This document shows positions 54,083-62,887 of a stretch of DNA of 64,000 bases, in pieces; positions within the stretch are counted from its first letter, which is position 1; every line of letters begins with the position of its first letter. The stretch spans positions 310,001 to 374,000 of the forward strand of contig NZ_RAIQ01000003.1 of assembly GCF_003625475.1 (NCBI RefSeq), written 5' to 3'. Origin of the DNA: Butyrivibrio sp. X503 (GTDB lineage: Bacteria > Bacillota > Clostridia > Lachnospirales > Lachnospiraceae). Below the pieces are notes generated by a model that saw only the letters and a program-made list of their open reading frames with translations, did no database searches and had not been told where the DNA came from. A program made the position numbers and the translations under genes.

Positions 54083-55702
54083 ATGAAGCTTAACGAACAG
54101 TGTTTAACGGACAGCGCTTGGAAAGAGAAGGGCTACTACATTCCCTCTTTTGACAGGGCTTCCATGATAAATAAGACAAAAGAAGCACCGCAGTGGGTTC
54201 ACTTCGGAGCAGGAAATATCTTCAGAGCTTTTCAGGCTAATCTTTCACAGAGAATGCTTGAAGACGGAATGAATGACAAGGGTCTCACAGTCGTTGAAGG
54301 TTTTGACTATGAGATCATTGAGAAAATGTACAGACCTCACGACAACCTCTCACTCCTTGTCACATTGAAGGCCGACGGCTCAGTTGAGAAGTCAGTTATC
54401 TCCAGCATCGCAGAGTCATGCATTCTCGACTCAAATGACGATAAGGAATTCAGCAGGTTAAAAGAGATCTTCAGATGCGATTCTCTTCAGCTTGCTACCT
54501 TCACTATCACAGAGAAGGGCTACAGCCTCGTAAATCCCGCAGGCGAGCTTCTTCCCGCAGTAAAAGATGATTTTGCAAACGGACCGGTTAAGCCCCAGAG
54601 CTATATCGGTAAGGTTTCAGCTCTTTTGTATGAGAGATTCCTTGCAGGCGAAAAGAAGATCGCAATGGTCAGCACAGATAACTGCTCACACAACGGAGAC
54701 AAGCTCTTCGACGCAGTCATCGCATTCGCTAACGAGTGGACCAAAAACGGCAAGGCAGATGCCAAGTTCGTTGATTATATAAAAGATGATTCCAAGGTAT
54801 CTTTCCCTTGGTCAATGATCGACAAGATCACACCAAGACCCGACGATTCCGTTAATGAGATTCTTAAAAACGATGGAATCGAGGAGCTTGAAGCCGTTGT
54901 TACTTCCAAGAAGACTTGGGTTGCTCCCTTCGTTAACGCCGAGGAGAGCGAGTATCTTGTCATCGAGGATAAGTTCCCGAACGGAAGACCCGCTCTTGAA
55001 AAGGTCGGAGTTATCTTCACTGAAAAAGAAACCGTTGATAAAGTTGAGCGCATGAAAGTTTGCACCTGCCTTAATCCTCTGCACACTGCTCTTGCCGTAT
55101 ACGGATGTCTTCTCGGATACGACAAGATCTCTGAAGAAATGAAGGACACTGAGCTTGTTAAGCTCGTTAAGACTATCGGATATGTAGAGGGACTTCCCGT
55201 TGTTACAGATCCCGGTGTCATAAAGCCTCAGGAATTCATCGACACTGTTGTAAATGTCAGAATTCCAAACAAATTCATGCCCGATACCCCTCAAAGGATC
55301 GCCACAGACACATCGCAGAAGCTTGCCATCAGATTCGGTGAGACTATCAAAGCTTACCTTTCTTCCGATAGTCTCAATGTAGCCGATCTTAAGTGTATTC
55401 CTCTAGTACACGCCGGCTGGCTTCGCTATGTGATGGGCGTAGACGATAACGGCAAGGCATTTGAGCCAAGCCCCGATCCGCTTCTTGAGAAGGCTAAGAG
55501 CTTCGTTGAGGGAATAAAGCTCGGCGATGCTATGGATAAGGAAGCGCTTAAGACAAAGCTCCTTCCTATCCTTAAAGACGCTACTATCTTTGGTGTAGAC
55601 CTTGAAGAAGCAGGCCTTTCAGAAAAAGTCCTCTCCTACTTCGGAGAGCTCATCGCAGGCGAAGGCGCTGTAAGAGCTACACTTAAAAAGTATGTTGGCT
55701 GA
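54083..55702 (+). CDS. uxuB: D-mannonate oxidoreductase (fructuronate reductase)
   Basis: 539 residues from ATG 54083 after GAGAGGAG; a TTG two codons earlier overlapping the uxuA stop is rejected. Mannitol dehydrogenase family: WVHFGAGNIFRAFQANL forms the NAD-binding turn, followed by FTITEKGYSLVNP, KIAMVSTDNCSHNGDKL and the C-terminal domain. It interconverts D-mannonate and D-fructuronate with NAD(H). It pairs with uxuA; the uronate isomerase is not in the window. Confidence 0.93.
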   Translation: MKLNEQCLTDSAWKEKGYYIPSFDRASMINKTKEAPQWVHFGAGNIFRAFQANLSQRMLEDGMNDKGLTVVEGFDYEIIEKMYRPHDNLSLLVTLKADGSVEKSVISSIAESCILDSNDDKEFSRLKEIFRCDSLQLATFTITEKGYSLVNPAGELLPAVKDDFANGPVKPQSYIGKVSALLYERFLAGEKKIAMVSTDNCSHNGDKLFDAVIAFANEWTKNGKADAKFVDYIKDDSKVSFPWSMIDKITPRPDDSVNEILKNDGIEELEAVVTSKKTWVAPFVNAEESEYLVIEDKFPNGRPALEKVGVIFTEKETVDKVERMKVCTCLNPLHTALAVYGCLLGYDKISEEMKDTELVKLVKTIGYVEGLPVVTDPGVIKPQEFIDTVVNVRIPNKFMPDTPQRIATDTSQKLAIRFGETIKAYLSSDSLNVADLKCIPLVHAGWLRYVMGVDDNGKAFEPSPDPLLEKAKSFVEGIKLGDAMDKEALKTKLLPILKDATIFGVDLEEAGLSEKVLSYFGELIAGEGAVRATLKKYVG

Positions 55703-56083
55703 TCTAAGAATTTGTTTTTTGCCTCATGTTAGGCGAGTGAGTTGCTGAATGGAGTGTGTCTTCGGTGATGTTAGGTGCATGATTCGTTGAACAGGGTGTA
55801 TTTTCAGTGATCAGGCATGAATATCAAGACTTTTAGCAAATATGCATGCCGATTTCAGCAAATTTATCGTTATTTCAGTGACTTTTGAAAGAGAAAAAGC
55901 ATGTACTTTAGCTTATTTGCTTAAAGTACATGCTTTTATGTCTATTCAAGATTGTTATATATCAATATTTTGGCATGCATATCAGAGAAAAAACACGATG
56001 TACATGCCGATTATCTGTATTACGTACATTTTTCGTTCCGTCGATATTTCTGACGGACTGATTCAGATGAATTATTACTATTC
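55703..56083. other. 380-base intergenic region between uxuB and a lipoprotein gene
   Basis: No gene seen. It contains a terminator (55895-55937) and degenerate direct repeats of a GCATG/ATGCATGCCGAT motif near 55842 and 56006, too short and diverged to name. Confidence 0.7.
55895..55937. terminator. Terminator of uxuAB
   Basis: AAAAGCATGTACTTTA (55895-55910) pairs with TAAAGTACATGCTTTT (55922-55937) over 16 bases around an 11-base loop. It is symmetrical and can act on both strands. Confidence 0.88.
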
Positions 56084-56650
56084 TTATCCAAAGAATGTAG
56101 CGTAGTCTTCATCGCCACCGATCTGTTGAACTGCTGAGCCGACAAAATCTTCCATTACCTTTTCACTGTCGGTATTAAGCTCTGTCATATATACAAAATT
56201 AGGTGTTCCTGTCTGAGCGATAAAAACAGCTATTCCGTCAGTAAGCTCAATTGTGAGGACCTCAATGTTCTTACCATCCAAGAACATATCCTGTGTGATC
56301 TCAAGTGGTGTATCGACATTGTGGAAAGTCATAAATGCTGTATTAGCGGCATCTACCATATTGTCCTTGGTAATGTTTTCCTTGTACATACCGTCTGTAG
56401 CTACACCAACAAGATTTCCGTCTTTCTTAACTTCCGCATAAGACATGCCGATAGGCTTGGTCACAATGTCACCGGAAACTGTATATTCCTTAGGAAAATC
56501 ATGCTTAACATGATTTAACTCAACGCTGCTATCTTTAACGGTAATTTTAACCTGTCCCGTCTCAGAGCTTGCCGATTTACTTGACATTGAACATGCGCAG
56601 AGCACAACTCCCATAGCTACTACTGCGGCAATCTTAAAAAATCTTTTCAT
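56084..56650 (-). CDS. Small lipoprotein of unknown function
   Basis: 188 residues. Signal with lipobox LCAC (AVVAMGVVLCAC-SM). The mature domain of about 165 residues is mixed alpha/beta (VKITVKDSSVELNHVKHDFP, GVATDGMYKENITKDNMVDAANTAF, NIEVLTIELTDGIAVFI). No known family. It has its own ribosome site (GGAGGATATA) and is isolated between the uxuAB terminator and the alcohol dehydrogenase terminator. Confidence 0.75.
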   Translation of the reverse strand: MKRFFKIAAVVAMGVVLCACSMSSKSASSETGQVKITVKDSSVELNHVKHDFPKEYTVSGDIVTKPIGMSYAEVKKDGNLVGVATDGMYKENITKDNMVDAANTAFMTFHNVDTPLEITQDMFLDGKNIEVLTIELTDGIAVFIAQTGTPNFVYMTELNTDSEKVMEDFVGSAVQQIGGDEDYATFFG

Positions 56651-56740
56651 TACAATATATCCTCCAACATATTAAATATTTTATATGGATATATTATAAG
56701 ACTGTTAACTTTTTTTGCAAGTGACTTTTTATAATTAATC

Positions 56741-56779
56741 AAAAAATAAGGCGCCAAAGTATTATCTCAAGCGCCTTAT
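56741..56779 (-). terminator. Intrinsic terminator of the alcohol dehydrogenase gene
   Basis: On minus, ATAAGGCGC pairs with GCGCCTTAT around a 16-base loop, followed by TTTTT. Confidence 0.88.
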
Positions 56780-56790
56780 CATCTTATATA

Positions 56791-57966
56791 TCACAACATC
56801 ATCTCATAGATCTTTGTGCAATCATCCTCGTTAAGAGTTACGAAGCCTGAGATTGAACCGGGTCTTCCGTCGCCGTTACAAAGGACATCAACAAGCTTGG
56901 GAATATCCTCCTTCTTGGCTCCGAGTTCCTCAAAGTTCCTCGGCATACCGATCGAGATAAGGAAGTTTCTGAGTGCCTCGATGCCGGCCTTAGCGGTAAC
57001 CTCAGGATTGGTGAAGTCCATCTGGCAGCCCCAGACTCTTGTAGCAACCTGCGCAAAGCGCATTACATCGTGCTTCATTACATATGTGAATACAGCGGGC
57101 ATTGTAACAGCAAGACCTGCTCCGTGAGCACAGTCGTAAAGAGCTGAAAGCTCATGCTCGATGTTGTGGCTGTTCCAGTCCTGAGTTCTTCCGACACCGC
57201 AGGAATTGTTGTGCGCCATCATTCCTGCCCACATGATATTGGCTCTTGCCTCGTAGTTGTTGGGATCCTCGATAACTCTGGGTCCCTCGTGCTTCATTGT
57301 AAGAAGAAGCGCCTCGATAAGTCTGTCTGTAACTTCAACCTCAGCGGTATTGGTGAGATATCTCTCATAGAGATGAGCCATGATATCCGTGATACCTGCC
57401 GCAGACTGATATGCGGGAAGTGTCTGTGTAAGTGCGGGATTGAGGATACTGAACTTAGGTCTTATAGCATCTCCGCTCGCGCCTCTCTTGAACATACCCT
57501 CTTCCTTGGTGATAACGGAGTCAGGGCTTCCCTCACTGCCTGCTGCAGCGATAGTAAGGATGGTTCCAACGGGAAGAGCCTCTTCAATGCGCTTGCCCAT
57601 ATAGAAATCCCAGAAATCTCCTTCATAAACAGTACCTGCAGCGATAGCCTTGGAAGAATCGATAGTACTTCCGCCGCCCACAGCAAGAACAAAATCAACA
57701 TTCTCTTTTTTGCAAAGCTCTATACCTTCGTAAACAAGGCCGCTTCTGGGATTGGGCTTAACGCCTCCAAGGAGCACATAGGAAATACCCTCTTTTTCAA
57801 GAGATGCCTTAACCCTGTCAAGAAGTCCCGATTTAACGACGCTTCCGCCGCCATAATGAATGAGAACCTTGCTTCCGCCAAACTTCTTAACGTACTCGCC
57901 GGCCTGATTCTCAGTATCTTTTCCAAATACAAAATAAGTAGGTGAGTAGAACGTAAAATTCTGCAT
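56791..57966 (-). CDS. Iron-containing alcohol dehydrogenase (butanol dehydrogenase/YqhD type)
   Basis: 391 residues. The NAD(P)-binding GGGSVVKSGLL and VGGGSTIDSSKAIA are typical; iron is bound by D and H in GITDIMAHLYERY and two histidines in HNIEHELSALYDCAHGAGLAV. It reduces aldehydes to alcohols, probably with NADPH given the GGGS pattern, during fermentation or aldehyde detoxification. It begins after a 170-base region that holds the FNT terminator and a TATAAT box. Start follows AAAGGGG. Cytoplasmic. Substrate range cannot be read from sequence. Confidence 0.92.
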   Translation of the reverse strand: MQNFTFYSPTYFVFGKDTENQAGEYVKKFGGSKVLIHYGGGSVVKSGLLDRVKASLEKEGISYVLLGGVKPNPRSGLVYEGIELCKKENVDFVLAVGGGSTIDSSKAIAAGTVYEGDFWDFYMGKRIEEALPVGTILTIAAAGSEGSPDSVITKEEGMFKRGASGDAIRPKFSILNPALTQTLPAYQSAAGITDIMAHLYERYLTNTAEVEVTDRLIEALLLTMKHEGPRVIEDPNNYEARANIMWAGMMAHNNSCGVGRTQDWNSHNIEHELSALYDCAHGAGLAVTMPAVFTYVMKHDVMRFAQVATRVWGCQMDFTNPEVTAKAGIEALRNFLISIGMPRNFEELGAKKEDIPKLVDVLCNGDGRPGSISGFVTLNEDDCTKIYEMML

Positions 57967-58049
57967 AATTACCCCTTTCTCAAAAGCAGTTTAATTAAAA
58001 AACCTATCTTTCAGGCCCCTGCAAACGGCGCCTGCCCTATTATAATGAC

Positions 58050-58092
58050 ATAAAAAAAGTCTTATGACTATTTATAGATAGACATAAGACTT
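58050..58092 (-). terminator. Intrinsic terminator of the FNT gene
   Basis: On minus, AAGTCTTATG pairs with CATAAGACTT around a 16-base loop, followed by TTTTTATG. Confidence 0.87.
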
Positions 58093-58132
58093 CTCATTTT
58101 TTGTTCAGGTAAAAAGATATTGCTAATACAAT

Positions 58133-58915
58133 TTACTTTTTCAGATAAGCTCCGTAGTAAACCGCTCCGACGCAAATGCCGCCACCTATGATATTTCCTA
58201 TGGTCACGGGGATAAGGTTTGTCACAAAGAATCCGAATAAAGATAATCCGTCAGCGGGAATTCCATGTACATATGATGCAAGGAATCCTGCAGGAATGAA
58301 ATACATATTTGCAACGCAGTGCTCAAATCCGCAGATGATAAAGAGCATAACGGGAAGCCAAAGTGCAAGCACTTTTCCTGCAAGCTCATCTGCCGCGAAA
58401 GAACACCATACAGCCATGCATACAAGGACGTTACAAAGGATTCCGCGAAGAATTCCGTCCGCAAAAGAAATGCCTGACTTAGTCACAGCAGTCGCAACCA
58501 CTGATGAAGCAAGCTGTCCGTCGCCGAATGAATAGATATGGCCAAAAGCCGCAATTGCTGCAATGATAAAGCCTCCGACCATGTTTCCGAAATAAACGAT
58601 AACCCAGTTCTTAAGCATCTTAAGAGGCGCGGTCTCTTTCTTGAGAACAGGGATCGTAATAAGGCAATTGCCTGTGAAGAGCTCAGCTCCTCCGACAAGC
58701 ACCATAAAAAGACCTATAGGGAAAACTACAGAACTGATAACCCTTGCCGATGAAGCATTATCCGCAAGGCATGATGCGATCTGGCTTCCGAGTCCTCCAA
58801 GCGCAATGAAGGCTCCCGCCATTATAGCTAAAAGAAAGGTCTGTGAAGCCTTAGCTTCGGCCTTGGCCTTTCCTACCTGTACATATTTTTGAGCAATTTC
58901 TGCCGGTGATTTCAT
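58133..58915 (-). CDS. Formate/nitrite transporter family channel
   Basis: 260 residues with six hydrophobic helices. Family signatures are present: GAFIALGGLGSQIA, GAELFTGNCLI, NWVIVYFGNMVGG, ILCNVLVCMAVWCSFAADELAGK and FEHCVANMYFIPAGF, the last with the central histidine of the pore. FNT proteins are pentamers passing formate, nitrite or hydrosulfide; in a fermenter, formate export is the best guess. Its 200-base upstream region is unusually structured. It has a terminator and does not share a transcript with the alcohol dehydrogenase. Confidence 0.93.
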   Translation of the reverse strand: MKSPAEIAQKYVQVGKAKAEAKASQTFLLAIMAGAFIALGGLGSQIASCLADNASSARVISSVVFPIGLFMVLVGGAELFTGNCLITIPVLKKETAPLKMLKNWVIVYFGNMVGGFIIAAIAAFGHIYSFGDGQLASSVVATAVTKSGISFADGILRGILCNVLVCMAVWCSFAADELAGKVLALWLPVMLFIICGFEHCVANMYFIPAGFLASYVHGIPADGLSLFGFFVTNLIPVTIGNIIGGGICVGAVYYGAYLKK

Positions 58916-59070
58916 GTCTTAATACTCCTTACTGTTTCGCTTAGCGAGGTATTTTCGAGCTTAGCGATAAGTATGTCGCTGTTCTTAATGAGGTCTTGTC
59001 GAATTTAGAACAGCAGACAACGTTTCGCTTAGCGAGATTTTTCAAGAATCTCGCCGTATTATTATACCCT
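58916..59070 (-). promoter_or_regulatory. Structured leader of the FNT gene
   Basis: On minus, after a TATAAT box near 59068-59063, the leader has GCGAGATT/AATCTCGC (hairpin), GCTGTTCT/AGAACAGC (longer hairpin), GCGA/TCGC, and two direct copies of CTCGCTAAGCGAAAC (59039-59025 and 58947-58933). The leader would be about 140 bases. No known riboswitch class recognised. Confidence 0.5.
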
Positions 59071-59086
59071 CTTTCTCCTTATATTT

Positions 59087-59117
59087 AAAGAAAAAAGCCC
59101 GCTTTCGCGAACTTTTT
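59087..59117 (-). terminator. Intrinsic terminator of the second CobW pair
   Basis: On minus, AAAAAGTTCGC and GCGGGCTTTTT pair (with G-T wobbles) around GAAA, followed by TTCTTT. The stem begins within the stop codon of the upstream gene. Confidence 0.85.
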
Positions 59118-60048
59118 ACATCACATTTATGACCTCTCGCTTCGGCTTGGGTGCAGGCGAAAGCTCTTTTACCTTACAGATCGGAAACTCCACGTTATAG
59201 CGGTCCATGAATTCTTTGTCGACAACGCCGGTAACGGTGACCCACTCATCGGCGGAGATTGAATCCGTGTCGTCGTAGTCGCAGATGATCCCGAATAGTG
59301 AAAGGTCATTCTCGCAGCAGGTCATGGCGTAGCGCCCAGCAAGGAAACTCTCTCTGGTCTTGCCCCTTGGCTTGATGACCTTCGCCGTAAACCTGATAGT
59401 CTTGCCAAGATATCTGTCGAGATTCTCAAGGCTATCAAGATAAAAGACGGAGAACGCGTCATGATCAACATCCACGACTTCTGCGGAAAGATCATAGGGA
59501 AGGTCGTCCTCAAAACGGATGTTGATGTCGTCCCCGTCATTATCTTTAAAAACAATGTTGAGCCCCGTATTTACGGCCTTTAGATTGCGCCTGAAATACG
59601 GAAGCTTCTCCTCAAAGCCGTCGCAGTTGTTGAGGACCGCCATGTAAGCGCGCCTCACCTGCTCGGACAAAAGAGATTTCATATTGGCGGCATAGAGCTC
59701 GAAGGTCCTTGCGTCAATGATGGCAATCTCCGTAATCTCCATGGGATCCCAAGGCATTTCGAAGTCCTTCCTGTTCCACATGCCGTTGAACTCAACGATG
59801 ATGCGCTCGGGCTTAAGGCACTCCTCATACTCCTTGATCTTCGAAAGGAAATCCTCTTCCTCCTCGATGTATCTGACGATGCAGCCTGACTTCTCAAGGA
59901 GATAATCGTCGTACTCGGTGTTGCCCTCTTCGCAGGCAACGATGAGAGTAAGCCCCTTTATCTTGAAGTAAGTCTCGTCGATGAGATCCTGGATAAAAGA
60001 GGTCTTTCCGGCCTCCAGAAATCCGTTTACAAAATAGATCTTACCCAA
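59116..60048 (-). CDS. CobW-like P-loop protein with TIGR03943/YcgQ-like C-terminal domain, paralog
   Basis: 310 residues, clearly paralogous to the product of 10490-11452: FVNGFLEAGKTSFIQDL at 6-22, LIVACEEGNTEYDDYLL, RIIVEFNGMWNRKDF, MKSLLSEQVRRAYMAVLNNCD, and the C-terminal DRYLGKTIRFTAKVIKP and AGRYAMTCCENDLSLFGIICDYD. It overlaps the CobW GTPase upstream by eight bases, so translation is coupled as in the first pair. Metal-linked partner function is inferred from pairing and from the TIGR03943 domain. Confidence 0.75.
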   Translation of the reverse strand: MGKIYFVNGFLEAGKTSFIQDLIDETYFKIKGLTLIVACEEGNTEYDDYLLEKSGCIVRYIEEEEDFLSKIKEYEECLKPERIIVEFNGMWNRKDFEMPWDPMEITEIAIIDARTFELYAANMKSLLSEQVRRAYMAVLNNCDGFEEKLPYFRRNLKAVNTGLNIVFKDNDGDDINIRFEDDLPYDLSAEVVDVDHDAFSVFYLDSLENLDRYLGKTIRFTAKVIKPRGKTRESFLAGRYAMTCCENDLSLFGIICDYDDTDSISADEWVTVTGVVDKEFMDRYNVEFPICKVKELSPAPKPKREVINVM

Positions 60049-61231
60049 TTTTCTTATTCTCCTTATTTACAAGCTCAGGCTGAGTCGCCGTGTACGGAAC
60101 CTTGTCTATGCAGTCATCAATCATCTTTGTGATGCTCGCTTTATCAATTTCCTTTCCGATAAAGACGATCTGATTGAGCCTGTCGCCGTAGATTTCATCC
60201 CACTCTTCCATGATGTCCGGGAAGCTTCGTATAACCTCTTCCTTTTCCTTTTCGTCAAAGGCCGCTACCCAATTGGAAACCTCGGATATTGATGCGTTTC
60301 TTCCCGCCTGCTCAAAGAGCTGAACATGAATGTCATCATCCGAAAACCAGATATAACCTTTAGCGCGGATTATATTCTCGGGATAGTTTTCTTCAACGAA
60401 AGCACTGAACTTCTCGTGATCGAAAGGTCTTTTCTCCTCATAAACAAAAGAGCTGATGCCGTATTCATCAACGCATCCTTCATCCATCGCTTTTTCTCTG
60501 GCAAGAGCAGCCTGCATCGCCGAAGAATTCATAACCTCGTCGTAGTCAAACTTTGATCCTTTGAAAATCCTGTCGGGATTAACCTTGCCGTAAACGCACT
60601 CTACAATCTCCGCCTTTCTTTGGAACTGTCTGATCACCTTTTTTACCGATTCTTTTTTATCCTCGGGAAGGAGATCGCACTTGTTCAAAAGAACCACGTT
60701 GCAGAATTCGATCTGATCCATGATAAGGTTGATGATGTCGGGATCCTCGTCAATGATCTCTTTTTGTCTTTCATCGGACTTTTCTTTTAAACCGTCAAGA
60801 AACTCTGTGTATATCCTGTCGGCATCAACGACAGTCACAACAGAGTCAAGATAGAAGCCAAGCTTTTTGTGTGATTCCTGATACATAAGGAATCCATCCG
60901 CTATCGATGCGGGATTACTGATGCCTGAGGCTTCCACGATGATTCTTTTGATATGCTTATCTTTTGCAAGCGCCTCGACCTGTGTCATAAAGGCTTCCTG
61001 AAGAGTGCAGCAAATGCATCCGTTCGTAAGCTCGATCATCTTGGAATCCGCCTGAGTAACGTTACTTTTCGAAATAAGGGAAGCGTCAATGTTAACGCTT
61101 CCCATATCATTTACTATCAGTGCGATTCCGTCTGATTCCGTATTTTTAAGCAGCTCATTAAGTACCGTTGTCTTACCTGAGCCAAGATATCCTGTCAGTA
61201 TGGTCACCGGTTTCTTTGATAAACCAAACAT
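60041..61231 (-). CDS. CobW/COG0523 GTPase without His-rich loop, paralog
   Basis: 396 residues. Walker A GYLGSGKT (14-21), GCICC motif at C72, C74, C75, and NKCD in VVLLNKCDLLP near 182-185. The CobW C-terminal domain follows (ENIIRAKGYIWF, LNQIVFIGKEID), the latter close to the zinc-linked ZagA/YciC group. It lacks the His-rich insert of the paralog at 11449, so the two may work at different metal levels or on different metals. Start follows GGAGG. A TTGACA-18-TAATAT promoter and a TTGCAA-N5-TTGCAA palindrome precede it. Confidence 0.9.
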   Translation of the reverse strand: MFGLSKKPVTILTGYLGSGKTTVLNELLKNTESDGIALIVNDMGSVNIDASLISKSNVTQADSKMIELTNGCICCTLQEAFMTQVEALAKDKHIKRIIVEASGISNPASIADGFLMYQESHKKLGFYLDSVVTVVDADRIYTEFLDGLKEKSDERQKEIIDEDPDIINLIMDQIEFCNVVLLNKCDLLPEDKKESVKKVIRQFQRKAEIVECVYGKVNPDRIFKGSKFDYDEVMNSSAMQAALAREKAMDEGCVDEYGISSFVYEEKRPFDHEKFSAFVEENYPENIIRAKGYIWFSDDDIHVQLFEQAGRNASISEVSNWVAAFDEKEKEEVIRSFPDIMEEWDEIYGDRLNQIVFIGKEIDKASITKMIDDCIDKVPYTATQPELVNKENKKIG

Positions 61232-61277
61232 TGTATTCCTCCGCGTGTAAATGCCATGATCGTTTGCGTTTCATGAT

Positions 61278-61294
61278 TTGCAATTCATTTGCAA
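61278..61294. promoter_or_regulatory. TTGCAA-N5-TTGCAA palindrome, candidate metal-regulator operator
   Basis: TTGCAATTCATTTGCAA lies directly over the predicted transcription start of the CobW-pair operon, the classic place for a repressor. The half-site arrangement TTGCAA-N5-TTGCAA resembles that reported for the Fur-family nickel regulator Nur of Streptomyces; the regulator here is not in the window. Core shared with 12764-12780. Confidence 0.6.
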
Positions 61295-61300
61295 TTTACA

Positions 61301-61330
61301 ATATTAGCACTACTTCGCAGAAGATGTCAA
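61301..61330 (-). promoter_or_regulatory. Sigma-A promoter of the second CobW operon
   Basis: On minus: TTGACA (61330-61325), 18-base spacer, TAATAT (61306-61301). The start site would be near 61293, within the palindrome. Confidence 0.78.
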
Positions 61331-61348
61331 TTAAAAGAACTTTCTTTA

Positions 61349-62716
61349 TCACATGTCTCTAAGATAAAACTCAACCATTCCGAAAAACTCCCTCACAACA
61401 TAATGAATTCCTACAGGCAAAAGAGTCGTCGCGGGAACGGGATCGGCATTTTCAAAGCCCACTTTTTTGGCGATCGCAAGCGCCCTATGCTCATGGAAGC
61501 TGTTAGTAACTATGCCGACGCGGGCCGTGGGATCTCCTATTATCTCAAGACTGAACTTAAGATTTTCATGAGTGTCGGTCGACTTTTCCTCCAAAAAGAT
61601 CCTGCTCTCATCGATACCGTAATCCCTTACGAGCACTCTTTTTGCACACTCAGCCTCGCTTATCTGCTCATACTCTCCCTGTCCGCCGGACGCGATGACT
61701 ATTGTTTCTTCGTTTTCCGACAGGTACTCGCCGGCTCTTTTTATCCTTACTCTGTACGGGTTACTCGGCTCAGTTCCGTTAAGCCCCGCACCGAGAAGGA
61801 TTATGTAATCAAGGTCTTTGTCCGGTACCGCGCTCATGTCGTCAACGATCTTAGCTTCCGTTATTAAAAAGAAAACAATAAATGCAGTGGCTGCTATCCT
61901 GTATATCCATGTGATCACCATTGGAACCTTGAATTTCTCGGTTCCGCCTATCCTTGCTATAAGCATCTTTATTCTAACAAAAGAAAATGCGGCAATAAGC
62001 ACCCACAGCCAAACCCAAGAAAGGAAGAATCCGCCTCCGTATGCAAGGCATGTAAAGAAATACAGAACGGACCATATAAATATAAGGAAATAAATGTACA
62101 TTACTATCTTTACGTACGTGATCTTTCCCATTCCGGCGTATCTGCTTACTCTCTTTTTGTAATCAATATATTCCTTGCCAAAAGAGCTTTCCAAGAATTT
62201 TTCTTCTCTTAATATCTGAAGATGAAGCATGATCATTGCAAACAATGTCGCAGCAAGCAATACAGGATTAAAGTACATAAGAAGGATTCCTATGTAAACA
62301 AGATCAAAGCCCAGAAATGCCGGGTTTCTCGAGTAGTTATAAATACCGTTCGTGACGAGATCTCTTTTTTCCTTGTCATCTTCCGCGACGCCCGCTCTCC
62401 AGCTGTCTCTCATGGTATATACAGCAATTCCGAACACCGTGACACCGACAACCGCAAAGTAAACACCGAAGATCCTTAGCATAAAAGAAAGCTGAGATTT
62501 TCCGATTATTATTGATATCAGTTCAGCCACAGGCGCAAGTATTGTCGCGATCTTCATCAAAAGCTCTGTGTAAAAGTCTTTATCGCGGGTTTTACCCTTA
62601 GCAATCTGATCGGTCACGATACCTTTCTTTTTCTGGAGCATCATCTTTATAAAATAAATTCCATAGAATACAAGTATAAAAAATATTGCAATAATTTGAT
62701 ATATTATTTTAGTCAT
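61349..62716 (-). CDS. Fusion of an isoprenylcysteine methyltransferase-like membrane domain and a YdcF (DUF218) domain
   Basis: 455 residues. Residues 1-200 are a PEMT/ICMT-like integral membrane domain with the SAM-binding motif region NGIYNYSRNPAFLGF and REEKFLESSFGKEYIDYKKRV, typical of the family. Three further helices follow (about 205-300). The C-terminal 150 residues are a DUF218/YdcF domain (LDYIILLGAGLNG, IVIASGGQGEYE, EEKSTDTHENLKFS, TNSFHEHRALAIAKKVG), usually linked to envelope polysaccharides. Each domain normally occurs alone. The reaction is unknown. Divergent from the beta-helix gene. Confidence 0.85.
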   Translation of the reverse strand: MTKIIYQIIAIFFILVFYGIYFIKMMLQKKKGIVTDQIAKGKTRDKDFYTELLMKIATILAPVAELISIIIGKSQLSFMLRIFGVYFAVVGVTVFGIAVYTMRDSWRAGVAEDDKEKRDLVTNGIYNYSRNPAFLGFDLVYIGILLMYFNPVLLAATLFAMIMLHLQILREEKFLESSFGKEYIDYKKRVSRYAGMGKITYVKIVMYIYFLIFIWSVLYFFTCLAYGGGFFLSWVWLWVLIAAFSFVRIKMLIARIGGTEKFKVPMVITWIYRIAATAFIVFFLITEAKIVDDMSAVPDKDLDYIILLGAGLNGTEPSNPYRVRIKRAGEYLSENEETIVIASGGQGEYEQISEAECAKRVLVRDYGIDESRIFLEEKSTDTHENLKFSLEIIGDPTARVGIVTNSFHEHRALAIAKKVGFENADPVPATTLLPVGIHYVVREFFGMVEFYLRDM

Positions 62717-62887
62717 CTCACACCTCGTTCAATGCATATTATATAGTATCAGGCGATGATTGGCTAATACTTTTGTAACTTTTGTTTATATCTTTTTTAT
62801 TTTTTAGTCACTTTTTGGGCACTTCCATATGTTATGGTTTTAAACATAGTAACTGACAACTTAGCAAAAGACATCAGAAAGGGGAAA

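Noticed and set aside
55842-56105. 87-codon open frame on plus after uxuB
   Set aside because: It spans the terminator and the convergent lipoprotein gene end, and lacks a ribosome site.
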